Source: Oscillospiraceae bacterium (GTDB taxonomy: Bacteria > Bacillota > Clostridia > Oscillospirales > Ruminococcaceae). Taken from it: DNA of 64,000 bases. Made by a program: the position numbers and the translations under genes. The DNA lies in contig JAIHAL010000003.1 of the NCBI GenBank assembly GCA_020054675.1, positions 186,001 to 250,000 of the forward strand, written 5' to 3'. This document shows, piece after piece, positions 33,658 through 42,242 of the stretch. Every line of letters begins with the position of its first letter. Within the stretch, counting starts at the first letter, position 1. The notes under the pieces were generated by a model. The model did no database searches. It saw only the letters and a program-made list of their open reading frames with translations, and was not told where the DNA came from.

Positions 33658-36600
33658 ATGCCGCTCAGAAAAGATATAAAAAAAGTCCTTGTAATAGGCT
33701 CCGGCCCGATTGTCATAGGGCAGGCCGCGGAATTTGACTATGCCGGAACACAGGCATGCCGCGCCCTTAAACAGGAGGGGCTTGAAGTTGTACTTGTAAA
33801 TTCAAACCCCGCAACGATAATGACAGATAAGGCAATGGCGGATAAAATTTATATTGAGCCATTGACGCTTGATGCTGTAAAAAGGATTATTGAGATAGAA
33901 AAGCCCGACAGCGTGCTTTCAACGCTTGGAGGGCAAACCGGACTTACGCTTTCAATGCAGCTTGCCGCCGAAGGATTTCTTGACAAGCATGGAGTAAAGC
34001 TTCTTGGAGCAAATCCGGAAACAATCCATAAAGCTGAGGACAGACAGGCCTTTAAGGATACCATGGAAAAAATCGGTGAGCCATGCATACCCTCAAAGGT
34101 GGTTGAAACGGTTGAGGATGCGCTTGATTTTGCAAATAATGTTATAGGCTATCCTGTTATTGTGCGTCCTGCGTTTACTCTTGGCGGAACCGGCGGAGGA
34201 ATTGCAAACAATGCGGAAGAATTGCGTGAAATTGCCGGAAACGGACTTAGGCTTTCTCCGATAACGCAGGTGCTGATTGAAAAGTGCATTTCCGGATGGA
34301 AAGAAATAGAATTTGAGGTTATCCGTGACAGCAAGGGAAATGTTATTACCGTTTGCTCAATGGAAAACTTTGACCCTGTTGGAGTTCATACGGGCGACAG
34401 CATAGTAATCGCGCCGGCAGTTACCTTGACAGACAGGGAATATCAAATGCTTAGAACCGCGGCATTGAATATTATTTCTGAATTAAAGGTCGAGGGCGGA
34501 TGCAACTGCCAGTTTGCCCTGCACCCGACAAGCTTTGAATATGCGGTTATTGAAGTAAATCCTCGTGTAAGCCGTTCTTCCGCGCTTGCCTCAAAGGCGA
34601 CGGGATATCCGATTGCAAAGGTTGCCACAAGGATAGCAATAGGCTATACCCTTGACGAAATCCTCAATCAGGTTACGGGTAAAACTTATGCCTGCTTTGA
34701 GCCGGCGCTTGACTATGTGGTTGTAAAATTTCCTAAATGGCCTTTTGATAAATTTGTATACGGCAAAAGGACACTTGGCACGCAAATGAAAGCTACCGGA
34801 GAGGTCATGGCAATAGGCACAAGCTTTGAGCAGGCAATGATGAAGGCTGTCCGCTCAATAGAGCTTGGACTTGACACAATGAACCTTAAAAAATTCGAGG
34901 AGCTTTCCGATGAGCAGGTAAGGGAGCGTCTTTGCGTTATAGATGATGAGCGTTCTTTCCTTGTGTTCGAAGCGCTTAAAAGGGATATTTCCGTTGATGA
35001 AATACATGAAGTTACAAAGATAGACAAATGGTTCCTTGAAAAGCTTTTAAACCTTGTAAAGCTTGAAAGATGGCTTGCAGATGGGGAACTTACAATTGAA
35101 AAATACGATATTGCAAAGCGTTTCGGATACCTTGACAGCACGATTGAGAGGATTTCCGGACAAAAATGCCCTGCAAGAAAACGCGCCGTGTTTAAGATGG
35201 TTGATACCTGCGCAGGGGAATTTAAGGCCGAAACACCGTATTTTTACTCCACATTTGATGAAGAAAACGAAGCAAAGCAGTTTATGGAGAGAAAAAATAC
35301 AGGCAAAAAGAAAGTCATTGTTTTCGGTTCCGGCCCGATAAGAATAGGTCAGGGAATAGAATTTGACTACTGCTCCGTACATTGCGTTTGGGCGCTTAAA
35401 GAAGAGGGCTATGAGGCAATTATCTGCAACAACAATCCGGAAACTGTTTCTACCGACTTTGATACAGGTGACAGACTTTATTTCGACCCGCTTACCAAAG
35501 AGGACGTTGAGGCAATCATTGAAACCGAACAGCCTTATGGCGTTGTAGTTCAGTTTGGCGGACAGACTGCAATAAAGCTTACAAAGCATTTAAAGGAAAT
35601 GGGTGTAAATATACTTGGAACTTCCGCGGACAGCATTGATGCCGCCGAGGACAGGGAACGCTTTGACGAGCTTTTAAGCAAATGCCAAATACCGCGTCCG
35701 GAGGGCTTTACCGTAATGAACAAGGCGGAGGCCTTGGAGGCGGCAAACAAGCTTGGATATCCGGTTCTCCTTCGTCCGTCCTATGTGCTTGGAGGACAGA
35801 ACATGATTATCGCCCATTCCGATAAGGATGTGGACGAGTATATGGATATAATCATGTCCCATGCGATTGAAAATCCTGTGCTCATAGACAAGTACATGAT
35901 GGGCAAGGAAGTTGAGGTTGACGCAATTTGCGACGGTACGGATTTCCTCATTCCCGGCATAATGGAGCATATAGAGAGAGCGGGCGTGCACTCAGGCGAC
36001 TCCATATCGGTTTATCCGGCGCAGACTCTTTCAAAGAGCATAAGGGAAACAATTATTGAGTATACAAGAAAACTTGCTTTGGAACTTAAAGTTATAGGTC
36101 TTGTAAATATTCAATATGTGGTTTATAATAATCAAGTGTATGTGATAGAGGTAAACCCGCGTTCATCAAGAACGGTTCCTTATATTTCAAAGGTTACGGG
36201 GATTCCCATGGTTGACATCGCAACCAAAATAATCCTTGGAAAGTCTTTGAAGGAACAGGGCTACCAGAGCGGACTTTATCCGGAAAGCGAATATGTTGCG
36301 GTAAAAGTCCCTGTTTTCAGCTTCGAAAAGCTTCATGACGTGGATACCCAGCTTGGCCCGGAAATGAAATCTACCGGCGAATGCCTTGGAATTGCAAAGA
36401 ATTTTGCCGATGCGCTCTTTAAAGGGCTTGTTGCGGCGGGATATAAAATGAAGCGTTCCGGCGGAGTGCTCATTTCGGTGCGCGATACGGACAAGCAGGA
36501 AATAATCGGAGTTGCCGATAAATTTGCAAGGCTTGGCTTTGAAATTTACGCTACAAGCGGGACTGCTTCCGTGCTCAACAGGAATATGATAGCGGCAAAT

Positions 36601-36852
36601 GTTGTAAAAAAGGTTTCCGAGGGAGAACCGAACATAATGACTCTGCTTGAAAGCGGAAAGATAGATTATGTCATCTCCACATCCGAAAAGGGAAGAAAGC
36701 CTGCGCGCGACAGCGTAAAATTAAGAAGGAAGAGCGTTGAACGCTCCATATGCTGCCTTACGGCAATAGATACCGCAAATGCGGTTGCCGATATTCTTGC
36801 CATGGACAAGAAGATAACAGAAGTTGAAATGGTGGATATTACCAAGATATAG
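33658..36852 (+). CDS. carB: Carbamoyl-phosphate synthase large subunit
   Basis: 1064-residue CarB with two homologous ATP-grasp halves: VLVIGSGPIVIGQAAEFDYAG at the start and IVFGSGPIRIGQGIEFDYCS at the start of the second half. The C-terminal MGS-like regulatory domain (about 935-1064) contains LGFEIYATSGTASVL. It makes carbamoyl phosphate from bicarbonate, ammonia and two ATP. Length and motifs are normal, and the gene is intact. Confidence 0.98.
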   Translation: MPLRKDIKKVLVIGSGPIVIGQAAEFDYAGTQACRALKQEGLEVVLVNSNPATIMTDKAMADKIYIEPLTLDAVKRIIEIEKPDSVLSTLGGQTGLTLSMQLAAEGFLDKHGVKLLGANPETIHKAEDRQAFKDTMEKIGEPCIPSKVVETVEDALDFANNVIGYPVIVRPAFTLGGTGGGIANNAEELREIAGNGLRLSPITQVLIEKCISGWKEIEFEVIRDSKGNVITVCSMENFDPVGVHTGDSIVIAPAVTLTDREYQMLRTAALNIISELKVEGGCNCQFALHPTSFEYAVIEVNPRVSRSSALASKATGYPIAKVATRIAIGYTLDEILNQVTGKTYACFEPALDYVVVKFPKWPFDKFVYGKRTLGTQMKATGEVMAIGTSFEQAMMKAVRSIELGLDTMNLKKFEELSDEQVRERLCVIDDERSFLVFEALKRDISVDEIHEVTKIDKWFLEKLLNLVKLERWLADGELTIEKYDIAKRFGYLDSTIERISGQKCPARKRAVFKMVDTCAGEFKAETPYFYSTFDEENEAKQFMERKNTGKKKVIVFGSGPIRIGQGIEFDYCSVHCVWALKEEGYEAIICNNNPETVSTDFDTGDRLYFDPLTKEDVEAIIETEQPYGVVVQFGGQTAIKLTKHLKEMGVNILGTSADSIDAAEDRERFDELLSKCQIPRPEGFTVMNKAEALEAANKLGYPVLLRPSYVLGGQNMIIAHSDKDVDEYMDIIMSHAIENPVLIDKYMMGKEVEVDAICDGTDFLIPGIMEHIERAGVHSGDSISVYPAQTLSKSIRETIIEYTRKLALELKVIGLVNIQYVVYNNQVYVIEVNPRSSRTVPYISKVTGIPMVDIATKIILGKSLKEQGYQSGLYPESEYVAVKVPVFSFEKLHDVDTQLGPEMKSTGECLGIAKNFADALFKGLVAAGYKMKRSGGVLISVRDTDKQEIIGVADKFARLGFEIYATSGTASVLNRNMIAANVVKKVSEGEPNIMTLLESGKIDYVISTSEKGRKPARDSVKLRRKSVERSICCLTAIDTANAVADILAMDKKITEVEMVDITKI

Positions 36853-36875
36853 CGCATCCGATACGGAAAGGAATA

Positions 36876-37649
36876 ATGGCTATGAAGTATGTGCAGGGGA
36901 AGTATCCGATAATAGCGAAAACTACACTTGCAAGGGAAGTTTATGATTTTACCGTTTGCTGTCCCAAAATAGCAAGGGCAGCGGAGCCCGGACAGTTTGT
37001 GACAATTGCGGCGGATGGGTTTCCGCTCCGCAGGCCGGTTTCGCTTTGCGGGATAGACAAGGAAAACGGAACAATCCGCCTTGTGTTTGAGGTGAGAGGC
37101 AAGGGTACAAAGGAAATTTCCGGTTTGAGAGAGGGTGATATGATAGATATTATCGCTCCGCTTGGCAGGGGATTCAGACTGAAAGACTATAAGACGGCAA
37201 TTCTTGTCGGCGGGGGGATAGGCACTCCGCCGATGGTGCCGCTTGCAAAGATATACGGTGAGAACTGCGTTGCCATAAGCGGATTCAGAAGCGCCCCAAA
37301 CGTTATATTGCAAGAGGATTTTAAAGCAACGGGTGCTAAAACGGTGCTTTGTACTGATGATGGAACGATGGGCAGAAAGGGTTTTGTAACCGAAGCTTTG
37401 AGGGAGGAAATAGAAATCAAGAAGCCGGATATCATTTTTGCCTGCGGTCCGTCACCGATGATAAAAGGCGTTGTGGATATCGCAAAGGAGCATGGGATAC
37501 CGAGCCAGATTTCGCTTGAAGAGAGAATGGGCTGCGGGATTGGGGCATGCCTTGTCTGCGCCTGCCGCACGGTGAGGAACGGAGAGGAATTTTACGCCCA
37601 CGTTTGTCAGGACGGGCCTGTTTTTGAAAGTAAGGATGTGATTTTTTAA
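36876..37649 (+). CDS. pyrK: Dihydroorotate dehydrogenase electron-transfer subunit
   Basis: 257-residue PyrK: FAD domain with RPVSLCGID (flavin-binding RxxS), NAD domain with AILVGGGIGTPP, and a C-terminal [2Fe-2S] site with cysteines in MGCGIGACLVCACR plus HVCQDGPVF. It passes electrons from PyrD to NAD. GAAAGG precedes ATG 36876. Its last base overlaps the pyrD ATG. Confidence 0.95.
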   Translation: MAMKYVQGKYPIIAKTTLAREVYDFTVCCPKIARAAEPGQFVTIAADGFPLRRPVSLCGIDKENGTIRLVFEVRGKGTKEISGLREGDMIDIIAPLGRGFRLKDYKTAILVGGGIGTPPMVPLAKIYGENCVAISGFRSAPNVILQEDFKATGAKTVLCTDDGTMGRKGFVTEALREEIEIKKPDIIFACGPSPMIKGVVDIAKEHGIPSQISLEERMGCGIGACLVCACRTVRNGEEFYAHVCQDGPVFESKDVIF

Positions 37650-38560
37650 TGGCTGACATGAGAGTTAATATTGCCGGTGTCGAGTTTAAAAATCCGGTTA
37701 TAACGGCATCCGGAACTTTCGGATACGGCAGGGAATATGAGCATTTCTTCCCGCTTTCAAAGCTTGGGGGAATTTCCACAAAGGGAACCACAGCCGAAAA
37801 GCGCAACGGAAATCTGGCGCCGAGGATTGCGGAAACTCCGAGCGGGATTTTAAATTCGGTAGGGCTTCAAAATCCCGGCATAGATAAATTCATAAAGGTT
37901 GAGCTGCCTAATTTGAAAAGCAAGGGTACCGTTATTATTGCGAACATAGCTGGATTCAGCGTGGATGAATACGTAAAAATCTGCGAAAAGCTTGACGCTA
38001 CAAATGTTGACATGATTGAAATAAATATTTCATGCCCAAATGTAAAGCATGGCGGAGCGGCCTTCGGGACATCATGCCAAAGTGCGGCTGAGGTGACAAA
38101 AGCTGTCCGCGCGGCGACAAAAAAACCGATTATTATAAAGCTTTCGCCAAATGTAACGGACATAACCGAAATTGCAAAGGCTGTTGAGGCGGAGGGTGCG
38201 GATGCCGTTTCGCTTATAAACACGCTTTTGGGGATGAGGATAGATATAAATTCAAGACGGCCGATACTTAAAAACAATGTAGGCGGACTTTCCGGAGCGG
38301 CGGTTTTCCCGGTTGCGCTCAGAATGGTTTGGCAGACGGCAAATGCCGTAAAAATTCCGGTTATAGGCATGGGCGGAATAAGCACATGGGAAGACGGAAT
38401 AGAAATGATGCTTGCCGGAGCTTCGGCAATACAGGTTGGAGCGGCATTATTTAAAAATCCTTTTGCAGCGGTTGAAATTATTGACGGAATGAATGCTTAT
38501 CTTGACAGAAAGGGAATAAAAAGCGTCAATGAAATTGTAAAGAAGGTACAGCCATGGTAA
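37649..38560 (+). CDS. pyrD: Dihydroorotate dehydrogenase, NAD-dependent type 1B catalytic subunit
   Basis: 303-residue PyrDB, an FMN TIM barrel. Motifs are NPVITASGTFGYGREY, the active-site cysteine region NISCPNVKHGG, INTLLGMRIDI, and the FMN-phosphate glycine motif IGMGGISTWEDGIEMMLAGASAIQVG. Pairing with PyrK confirms type 1B. It oxidises dihydroorotate to orotate. It overlaps pyrK by one base and the next gene by seven. Confidence 0.97.
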   Translation: MADMRVNIAGVEFKNPVITASGTFGYGREYEHFFPLSKLGGISTKGTTAEKRNGNLAPRIAETPSGILNSVGLQNPGIDKFIKVELPNLKSKGTVIIANIAGFSVDEYVKICEKLDATNVDMIEINISCPNVKHGGAAFGTSCQSAAEVTKAVRAATKKPIIIKLSPNVTDITEIAKAVEAEGADAVSLINTLLGMRIDINSRRPILKNNVGGLSGAAVFPVALRMVWQTANAVKIPVIGMGGISTWEDGIEMMLAGASAIQVGAALFKNPFAAVEIIDGMNAYLDRKGIKSVNEIVKKVQPW

Positions 38561-39231
38561 CGACTACCGTATATTTAATCCGCCATGCGGAAGCTATGGG
38601 AAATATTGACGGAACATTTCAAGGCCACAGCGATTGCGAGATAAGTCCCAACGGGAAAAGACAACTTGAACTTTTAAGGGAACGTTTTAAGGAAATTGAA
38701 TACGATGCAATTTTTTCAAGCCCGCTGAAAAGGGCGGTTAAAACTGCCGAGGCGGTGAATTTCCACCGCAGGCTTGAAATACATACCGACAAAGGGCTTA
38801 TGGAAATAAACGGCGGAGTGTTTGAGGGACAGAAATGGACTGATTTGCCAAAGCTCTTTCCGGAAGCATATGATTTGTGGGAAAATAATTTCAGCAAATT
38901 TTATGTTGAGGGCGGCGAAAGCATGGAAAGCGTCTTTAACCGCATAACCCTTTCCATAACCCAGCTTGCCGCAAGGAACAGGGGAAAGACAATAGCTGTG
39001 GTTTCGCATGGCTGTGCTATAAGGAATTTCCTTTGCTACGCAAACGGCAAACCTCTCAGTAAAATAGATGAAGTGGAATGGGCAGAAAATACTGCGGTAA
39101 GCAAGATAGAATTTGACGGAAATTTAAAGCCGTCGGTAATCTTCCAGAATGATGCTTCGCATTTGACGGAAAACGAAATGACTATTTCAAAGCAGTCTTG
39201 GTTTAAAAAAGAACTGCTTTCGGCAAAGTAA
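38554..39231 (+). CDS. Histidine phosphatase superfamily (phosphoglycerate-mutase-like) protein
   Basis: 225-residue histidine phosphatase. The catalytic RHA triad sits in YLIRHAEAMGN, FQGHSDCEIS follows, and the second histidine is in VVSHGCAIRNFL. A conserved glutamate region is EINGGVFEGQKW. Such enzymes dephosphorylate small molecules; the substrate cannot be read off. The start overlaps the pyrD stop, so it is cotranscribed at the end of the pyr operon and might act on a sugar or nucleotide phosphate (inference). Confidence 0.88.
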   Translation: MVTTTVYLIRHAEAMGNIDGTFQGHSDCEISPNGKRQLELLRERFKEIEYDAIFSSPLKRAVKTAEAVNFHRRLEIHTDKGLMEINGGVFEGQKWTDLPKLFPEAYDLWENNFSKFYVEGGESMESVFNRITLSITQLAARNRGKTIAVVSHGCAIRNFLCYANGKPLSKIDEVEWAENTAVSKIEFDGNLKPSVIFQNDASHLTENEMTISKQSWFKKELLSAK

Positions 39232-39264
39232 ACAGCTTTTTAAAATGAAAGGAACAGTGACCGG

Positions 39265-39693
39265 ATGAAAATAATGGCGGTTGATTTTGGCGACGCCCGA
39301 ACGGGCCTTGCTGTTTGCGATAGAACGGAATTTCTTGCTTCTCCTGTTGGAGTTATAGAGGAAAAGGATTTTGACGCCTGCGTGCAAAAAGTGGCTTATG
39401 CGGCAGAAGAATACGATGTAAAGGAAATTGTTGTAGGGTTTCCTAAAAATATGGATGGCTCCGTTGGGGCAAGAGCGGAAAAGTGCAAACTTTTTGCCGA
39501 TGAGCTTGCAAAGCTTGTGGCTGTTCCGGTAAAGCTTTGGGATGAGCGCAGAACCACCATTTCGGCGCATAATATTTTAAATGAAACAAACGTAAGAGGC
39601 AAAAAAAGAAAGGAAATCATTGACGAAGTCGCCGCCGTGATTATCCTTGAAAGCTACCTTGAATTCAGAAAAAACAGTGAGAAGAAGGATTAA
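39265..39693 (+). CDS. ruvX: RuvX/YqgF Holliday-junction resolvase-like RNase H-fold nuclease
   Basis: 142-residue YqgF-family protein: the RNase-H-like start MAVDFGDARTGLAVCD with the first catalytic aspartate, IVVGFPKNMDGSVGARAE, LWDERRTT, and a C-terminal DEVAAVIILESYL with the final aspartate. It acts in pre-16S rRNA processing and possibly junction resolution. Its TAA shares the TTAA at 39690-39693 with the stop codon of the convergent transporter gene. Confidence 0.93.
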   Translation: MKIMAVDFGDARTGLAVCDRTEFLASPVGVIEEKDFDACVQKVAYAAEEYDVKEIVVGFPKNMDGSVGARAEKCKLFADELAKLVAVPVKLWDERRTTISAHNILNETNVRGKKRKEIIDEVAAVIILESYLEFRKNSEKKD

Positions 39694-40058
39694 TCCTTTT
39701 TCTTTGAGAAAAGCTCCATTGCTCCGACGATTAAGATGAATACGGCAAAAATTTTTGATAAAAGGTCAGAGCCCAAGATATTTGCAAAATAAGTTCCTAA
39801 AAATGCTCCCGCTGTTCCGAAACATATCGGCAGGAGCATTTTTTTCCATTCAAAGGCAATGAGATGATTTTTTCTGTGCAAAATGATTGAAAGTATGGCA
39901 ATGGGTATGAAAAAGACAAGATTGATGCCCTGAGCCGATATTTGCGGGATATCTGCAAAGATTGTCAGGTATATGATTAGGACCATTCCTCCGCCAAGGC
40001 CGAGGGATGCCGCAAGCCCTGCAAAAAAAGCTGCAATAACGGCAAAAATTATATTCAC
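39690..40058 (-). CDS. TauE/SafE-family half-transporter, second of pair
   Basis: 122-residue, almost wholly hydrophobic protein with about four membrane helices. The start FFAGLAASLGLGGGMVLIIYL carries the TauE/SafE glycine motif; it continues FEWKKMLLPICFGTAGAFLG. It is half the usual 250-residue TauE/SafE protein. It overlaps the upstream half by four bases (ATGA), and both halves resemble each other, so they likely form a heterodimer. The family moves sulfite, sulfoacetate or related anions; the substrate here is unknown. Confidence 0.82.
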   Translation of the reverse strand: MNIIFAVIAAFFAGLAASLGLGGGMVLIIYLTIFADIPQISAQGINLVFFIPIAILSIILHRKNHLIAFEWKKMLLPICFGTAGAFLGTYFANILGSDLLSKIFAVFILIVGAMELFSKKKD

Positions 40059-40405
40059 GAAATCAACGCCCTTATTCCGGAGATGATTAGCAGTACGCCA
40101 AAAATCCTTTTGAGTATAATGGACGGGATTTTTTTAATTAAAAAACATCCTGCGACGGCTCCGCCAAGCCCGGGCAAAGAGAGCAGCAGGGCGGTTTTCC
40201 ATTCAAAAGCGCCTTTTTGCAGATAAAAAAATATGCTTGCGGCGCTGATTGGCAGTATTAAGGAAATAGATGTTGCATGGGCCTTTTTGGTTTCAAGACC
40301 GCCAAGACAAAGCGCCGGCACTGCTATAACCCCTCCGCCGGAGCCGAAAAATCCGTTTGCAAAGCCAATTGCGGCGGCAATTGCCGATAAAAGAGTTTTT
40401 TTCAT
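40055..40405 (-). CDS. TauE/SafE-family half-transporter, first of pair
   Basis: 116-residue membrane protein with about four helices and the motif AIGFANGFFGSGGGVIAVPAL, then ISLILPISAASIFFYL and FEWKTALLLSLPGLGGAVAG. It matches one repeat of a TauE/SafE transporter. GGAGG lies before ATG 40405. A strong hairpin with a T-run stands directly upstream (40426-40462), so expression may depend on read-through of the upstream structured RNA. Confidence 0.82.
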   Translation of the reverse strand: MKKTLLSAIAAAIGFANGFFGSGGGVIAVPALCLGGLETKKAHATSISLILPISAASIFFYLQKGAFEWKTALLLSLPGLGGAVAGCFLIKKIPSIILKRIFGVLLIISGIRALIS

Positions 40406-40425
40406 AAAACCTCCAAAACAAAAAA

Positions 40426-40462
40426 CTTCCCGCGGGACACTAAAAGTGTTCCCGACGGGAAG
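40426..40462 (-). terminator. Hairpin with T-run before the TauE/SafE pair
   Basis: CTTCCCG with CGGGAAG, and inner GGGACAC with GTGTTCC, form a long stem. On the minus strand it is followed by TTTTTTGTTTT and, 11 nt later, the ribosome site of the transporter gene. It can end the upstream RNA or act as an attenuator. Confidence 0.8.
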
Positions 40463-40488
40463 CGTATCATTACAGTAAAAACGTGGAT

Positions 40489-40740
40489 AAAAAAATAATA
40501 ACCGCCCAGTCGTCGCGTGGTAGAATTAAACCCGCTCTCGGCAGGTGGGTATTGTCCTGAATGTTTCACGCTCCCTTCGTCCGCCCAAAGGCGGGAGGTC
40601 TGCAATCCGCATTCAGAGCCCAATTCCCTTTTATAAATGTGTTCGGATTTATAAAAACCACACACCATCGAACAGGGCAGAAATTATCCGAGGTATTCCT
40701 CAGTACTATTTAGTATATCACAACTGAAATCAAATATCAA
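40489..40740 (-). ncRNA. Candidate structured RNA, about 217 nt, with own promoter
   Basis: On the minus strand the promoter is TTGATA (40735-40740), 17 nt, TATACT (40712-40717), with a predicted start near 40705. The following 217 nt have no convincing ORF and fold by eye: a 5' hairpin CTGAGG/CCTCGG, a closing helix CTGCCC/GGGCGG with AUAAU/AUUAU below it, an inner helix GUGUGG/CCACGC, a 9-bp hairpin TTTATAAAT/ATTTATAAA, a CTGAAUG/CAUUCAG arm capped by CCGCC/GGCGG, and an ACCC/GGGU hairpin. A T-run (40489-40495) follows the closing helix. The multi-branched fold could be a raiA-type RNA, a 6S relative or a leader for the transporters; I cannot name it. Confidence 0.6.
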
Positions 40741-40753
40741 TGGAAATTTTTAA

Positions 40754-41104
40754 TCAGCTTAAGTGGTGATGATTGCATCCGCAGCCTTCATCACCGCATT
40801 CGTCCTCATCATCGTCATCAAACATTGTTTCGATTCTTTCCATAAACATTTGTCCGATTCTATCAAATTCGTTATCGTCATCAATAGAAACGAGGATTTC
40901 TTCGTCGCCTTCAAACTGTGATTTAAGTATTACAAGTTCGCCGTCGCCTTCAAGCAGTTCGGAAGCTTCCGGATAATAAGGAACCATTGCAAAATAACGC
41001 TGGTCATCGACTTCCATTACATCAAGCAGTTCAAAGGTCTGCTCTTTCCCTTCCTCATCCACAAGGGTATAAAGGTCAGGAGTAAAATCTAAAGTATCGG
41101 ACAT
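40754..41104 (-). CDS. DUF1292 (YrzB-like) protein with Cys/His-rich tail
   Basis: 116-residue acidic cytoplasmic protein of the DUF1292 family: LYTLVDEEGKEQTFELLDVMEVDDQRYFAMVPY and ELVILK segments. The C-terminus is a run of Asp/Glu followed by CGDEGCGCNHHH, which could bind metal. ATG 41104 has GGAGG upstream, so the TTG at 41116 is rejected. In many Bacillota this family sits beside yqgF; here the two are on opposite strands with the transporter pair and RNA between. Biochemical role is unknown. Confidence 0.85.
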   Translation of the reverse strand: MSDTLDFTPDLYTLVDEEGKEQTFELLDVMEVDDQRYFAMVPYYPEASELLEGDGELVILKSQFEGDEEILVSIDDDNEFDRIGQMFMERIETMFDDDDEDECGDEGCGCNHHHLS

Positions 41105-41146
41105 ATTTACCTCCAAAAATAAATCTATTTGGCACCCAACATTTTT

Positions 41147-41175
41147 ATTTTACTATTTTATTATTTACATGTCAA
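41147..41175 (-). promoter_or_regulatory. Promoter of the DUF1292 gene
   Basis: Minus strand TTGACA (41170-41175), 17 nt, TAAAAT (41147-41152). It is divergent from the promoter of the long RNA at 41233. Confidence 0.75.
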
Positions 41176-41414
41176 GCGATAAATGTAAAAGTAATATTAA
41201 ACAAAGAAAACAATATTTTTTTCAAAAAACTATTGACATTACACAAAAGATGTGCTATATTATAACCAGGGAAAGAAAATAAGCAAAAAAAGCTTAAAAA
41301 TCCCAAGATTAAATCCAATGGCAGCCAAAGCAAATGATATGAACCGGGAGGCCGGAAATCATCTTTAAAAGGCAAAAGCCAAAGGAAAAAAGAATCGGAA
41401 AGGAAGCGAGTCCA

Positions 41415-41480
41415 ATGGAAATGATGGAAGAACAGAAGTCAGAGAGTATTTCTTGCGGCTCGTTTGTAGCCGGGTTGTAA
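41415..41480 (+). CDS. Possible 21-residue peptide inside the long RNA
   Basis: ATG 41415 is preceded at 8 nt by AAAGGAAG and opens a 21-codon frame beginning MEMMEEQKSE and ending CGSFVAGL. It has one cysteine and no membrane segment. It overlaps the first GCGAGTCCA motif and a GGCT/AGCC hairpin, so it may be chance. Other copies of the motif lack a comparable frame. Confidence 0.25.
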   Translation: MEMMEEQKSESISCGSFVAGL

Positions 41481-42242
41481 GTAAAAGAAAAGCGGAAGTA
41501 AAAACTTTTAAGCTTAAGACTTAAAAGAAAATCTTCAAATCGAAACGATTAGTTTAAAATTGAAAGCAACCTAAGATGCCGCTGTCGATGAAATATACTT
41601 AATTTTGATAAGTTAAAGGAATTTTACCCTAAAAGAAATCCTCTTTGACTGTAAAGAAAAAAGGAAAACATGCCGGTGAATGCCGGAGGTTACGTCCTTA
41701 AAGGCTTTAAATAAAGGGCTACATAAAATAAATTTGAAGGGTGAGTCCAATGAAATAGTTATTGAAAGCAAATTGTAAAACCTCTTTTAAAGAAAAAGGT
41801 GGTTAAGATGTGGAGCTAAGCTGAATTTGCCGAATAATTTAAGAGGGAAAGTGATGCGTATGCTCAAAGTAACAATTGCTTTCAGGATTCCGATTATTTG
41901 ATGGATTGGAGTGAGACCACCAGAAAGGTCTGCTGGCGGCAATGACCGCAAAATTTAAAATGGTTTCAATTAAGCTTTAAGTTTTTTAAAAGGCCTAAGG
42001 GGGCTAAAAAATCAAAGAAGGCAAGGTGGTAGTTATGATGATTGGCTTGGTTCTTGCTTTCCATGATAGGAATGATTGATAAAAACTTAAAGGGGTGAGT
42101 CCAGCAGGACAGTAGGCAAAGTGATGAAAGTCACTTTAAATTATCAGCGATTTAAATTTTGCCGAGAAATGTTCGGTAAGTCAGGAGTGAGTCCAGTGGC
42201 ATAAGATGCCGGGCAGATTGCCGAATTGATGAATAAAGTTTT

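Noticed and set aside
40489-40705. T-box leader or tRNA
   Set aside because: There is no T-box GGUGG antiterminator motif on the transcribed strand, no specifier arrangement upstream of a synthetase or amino-acid gene, and no cloverleaf with TPsiC and D arms.
40489-40705. Firm call of 6S RNA
   Set aside because: The hand fold is multi-branched rather than the long rod with a central bubble expected for 6S, and I cannot run the covariance model; left as an unnamed structured RNA.
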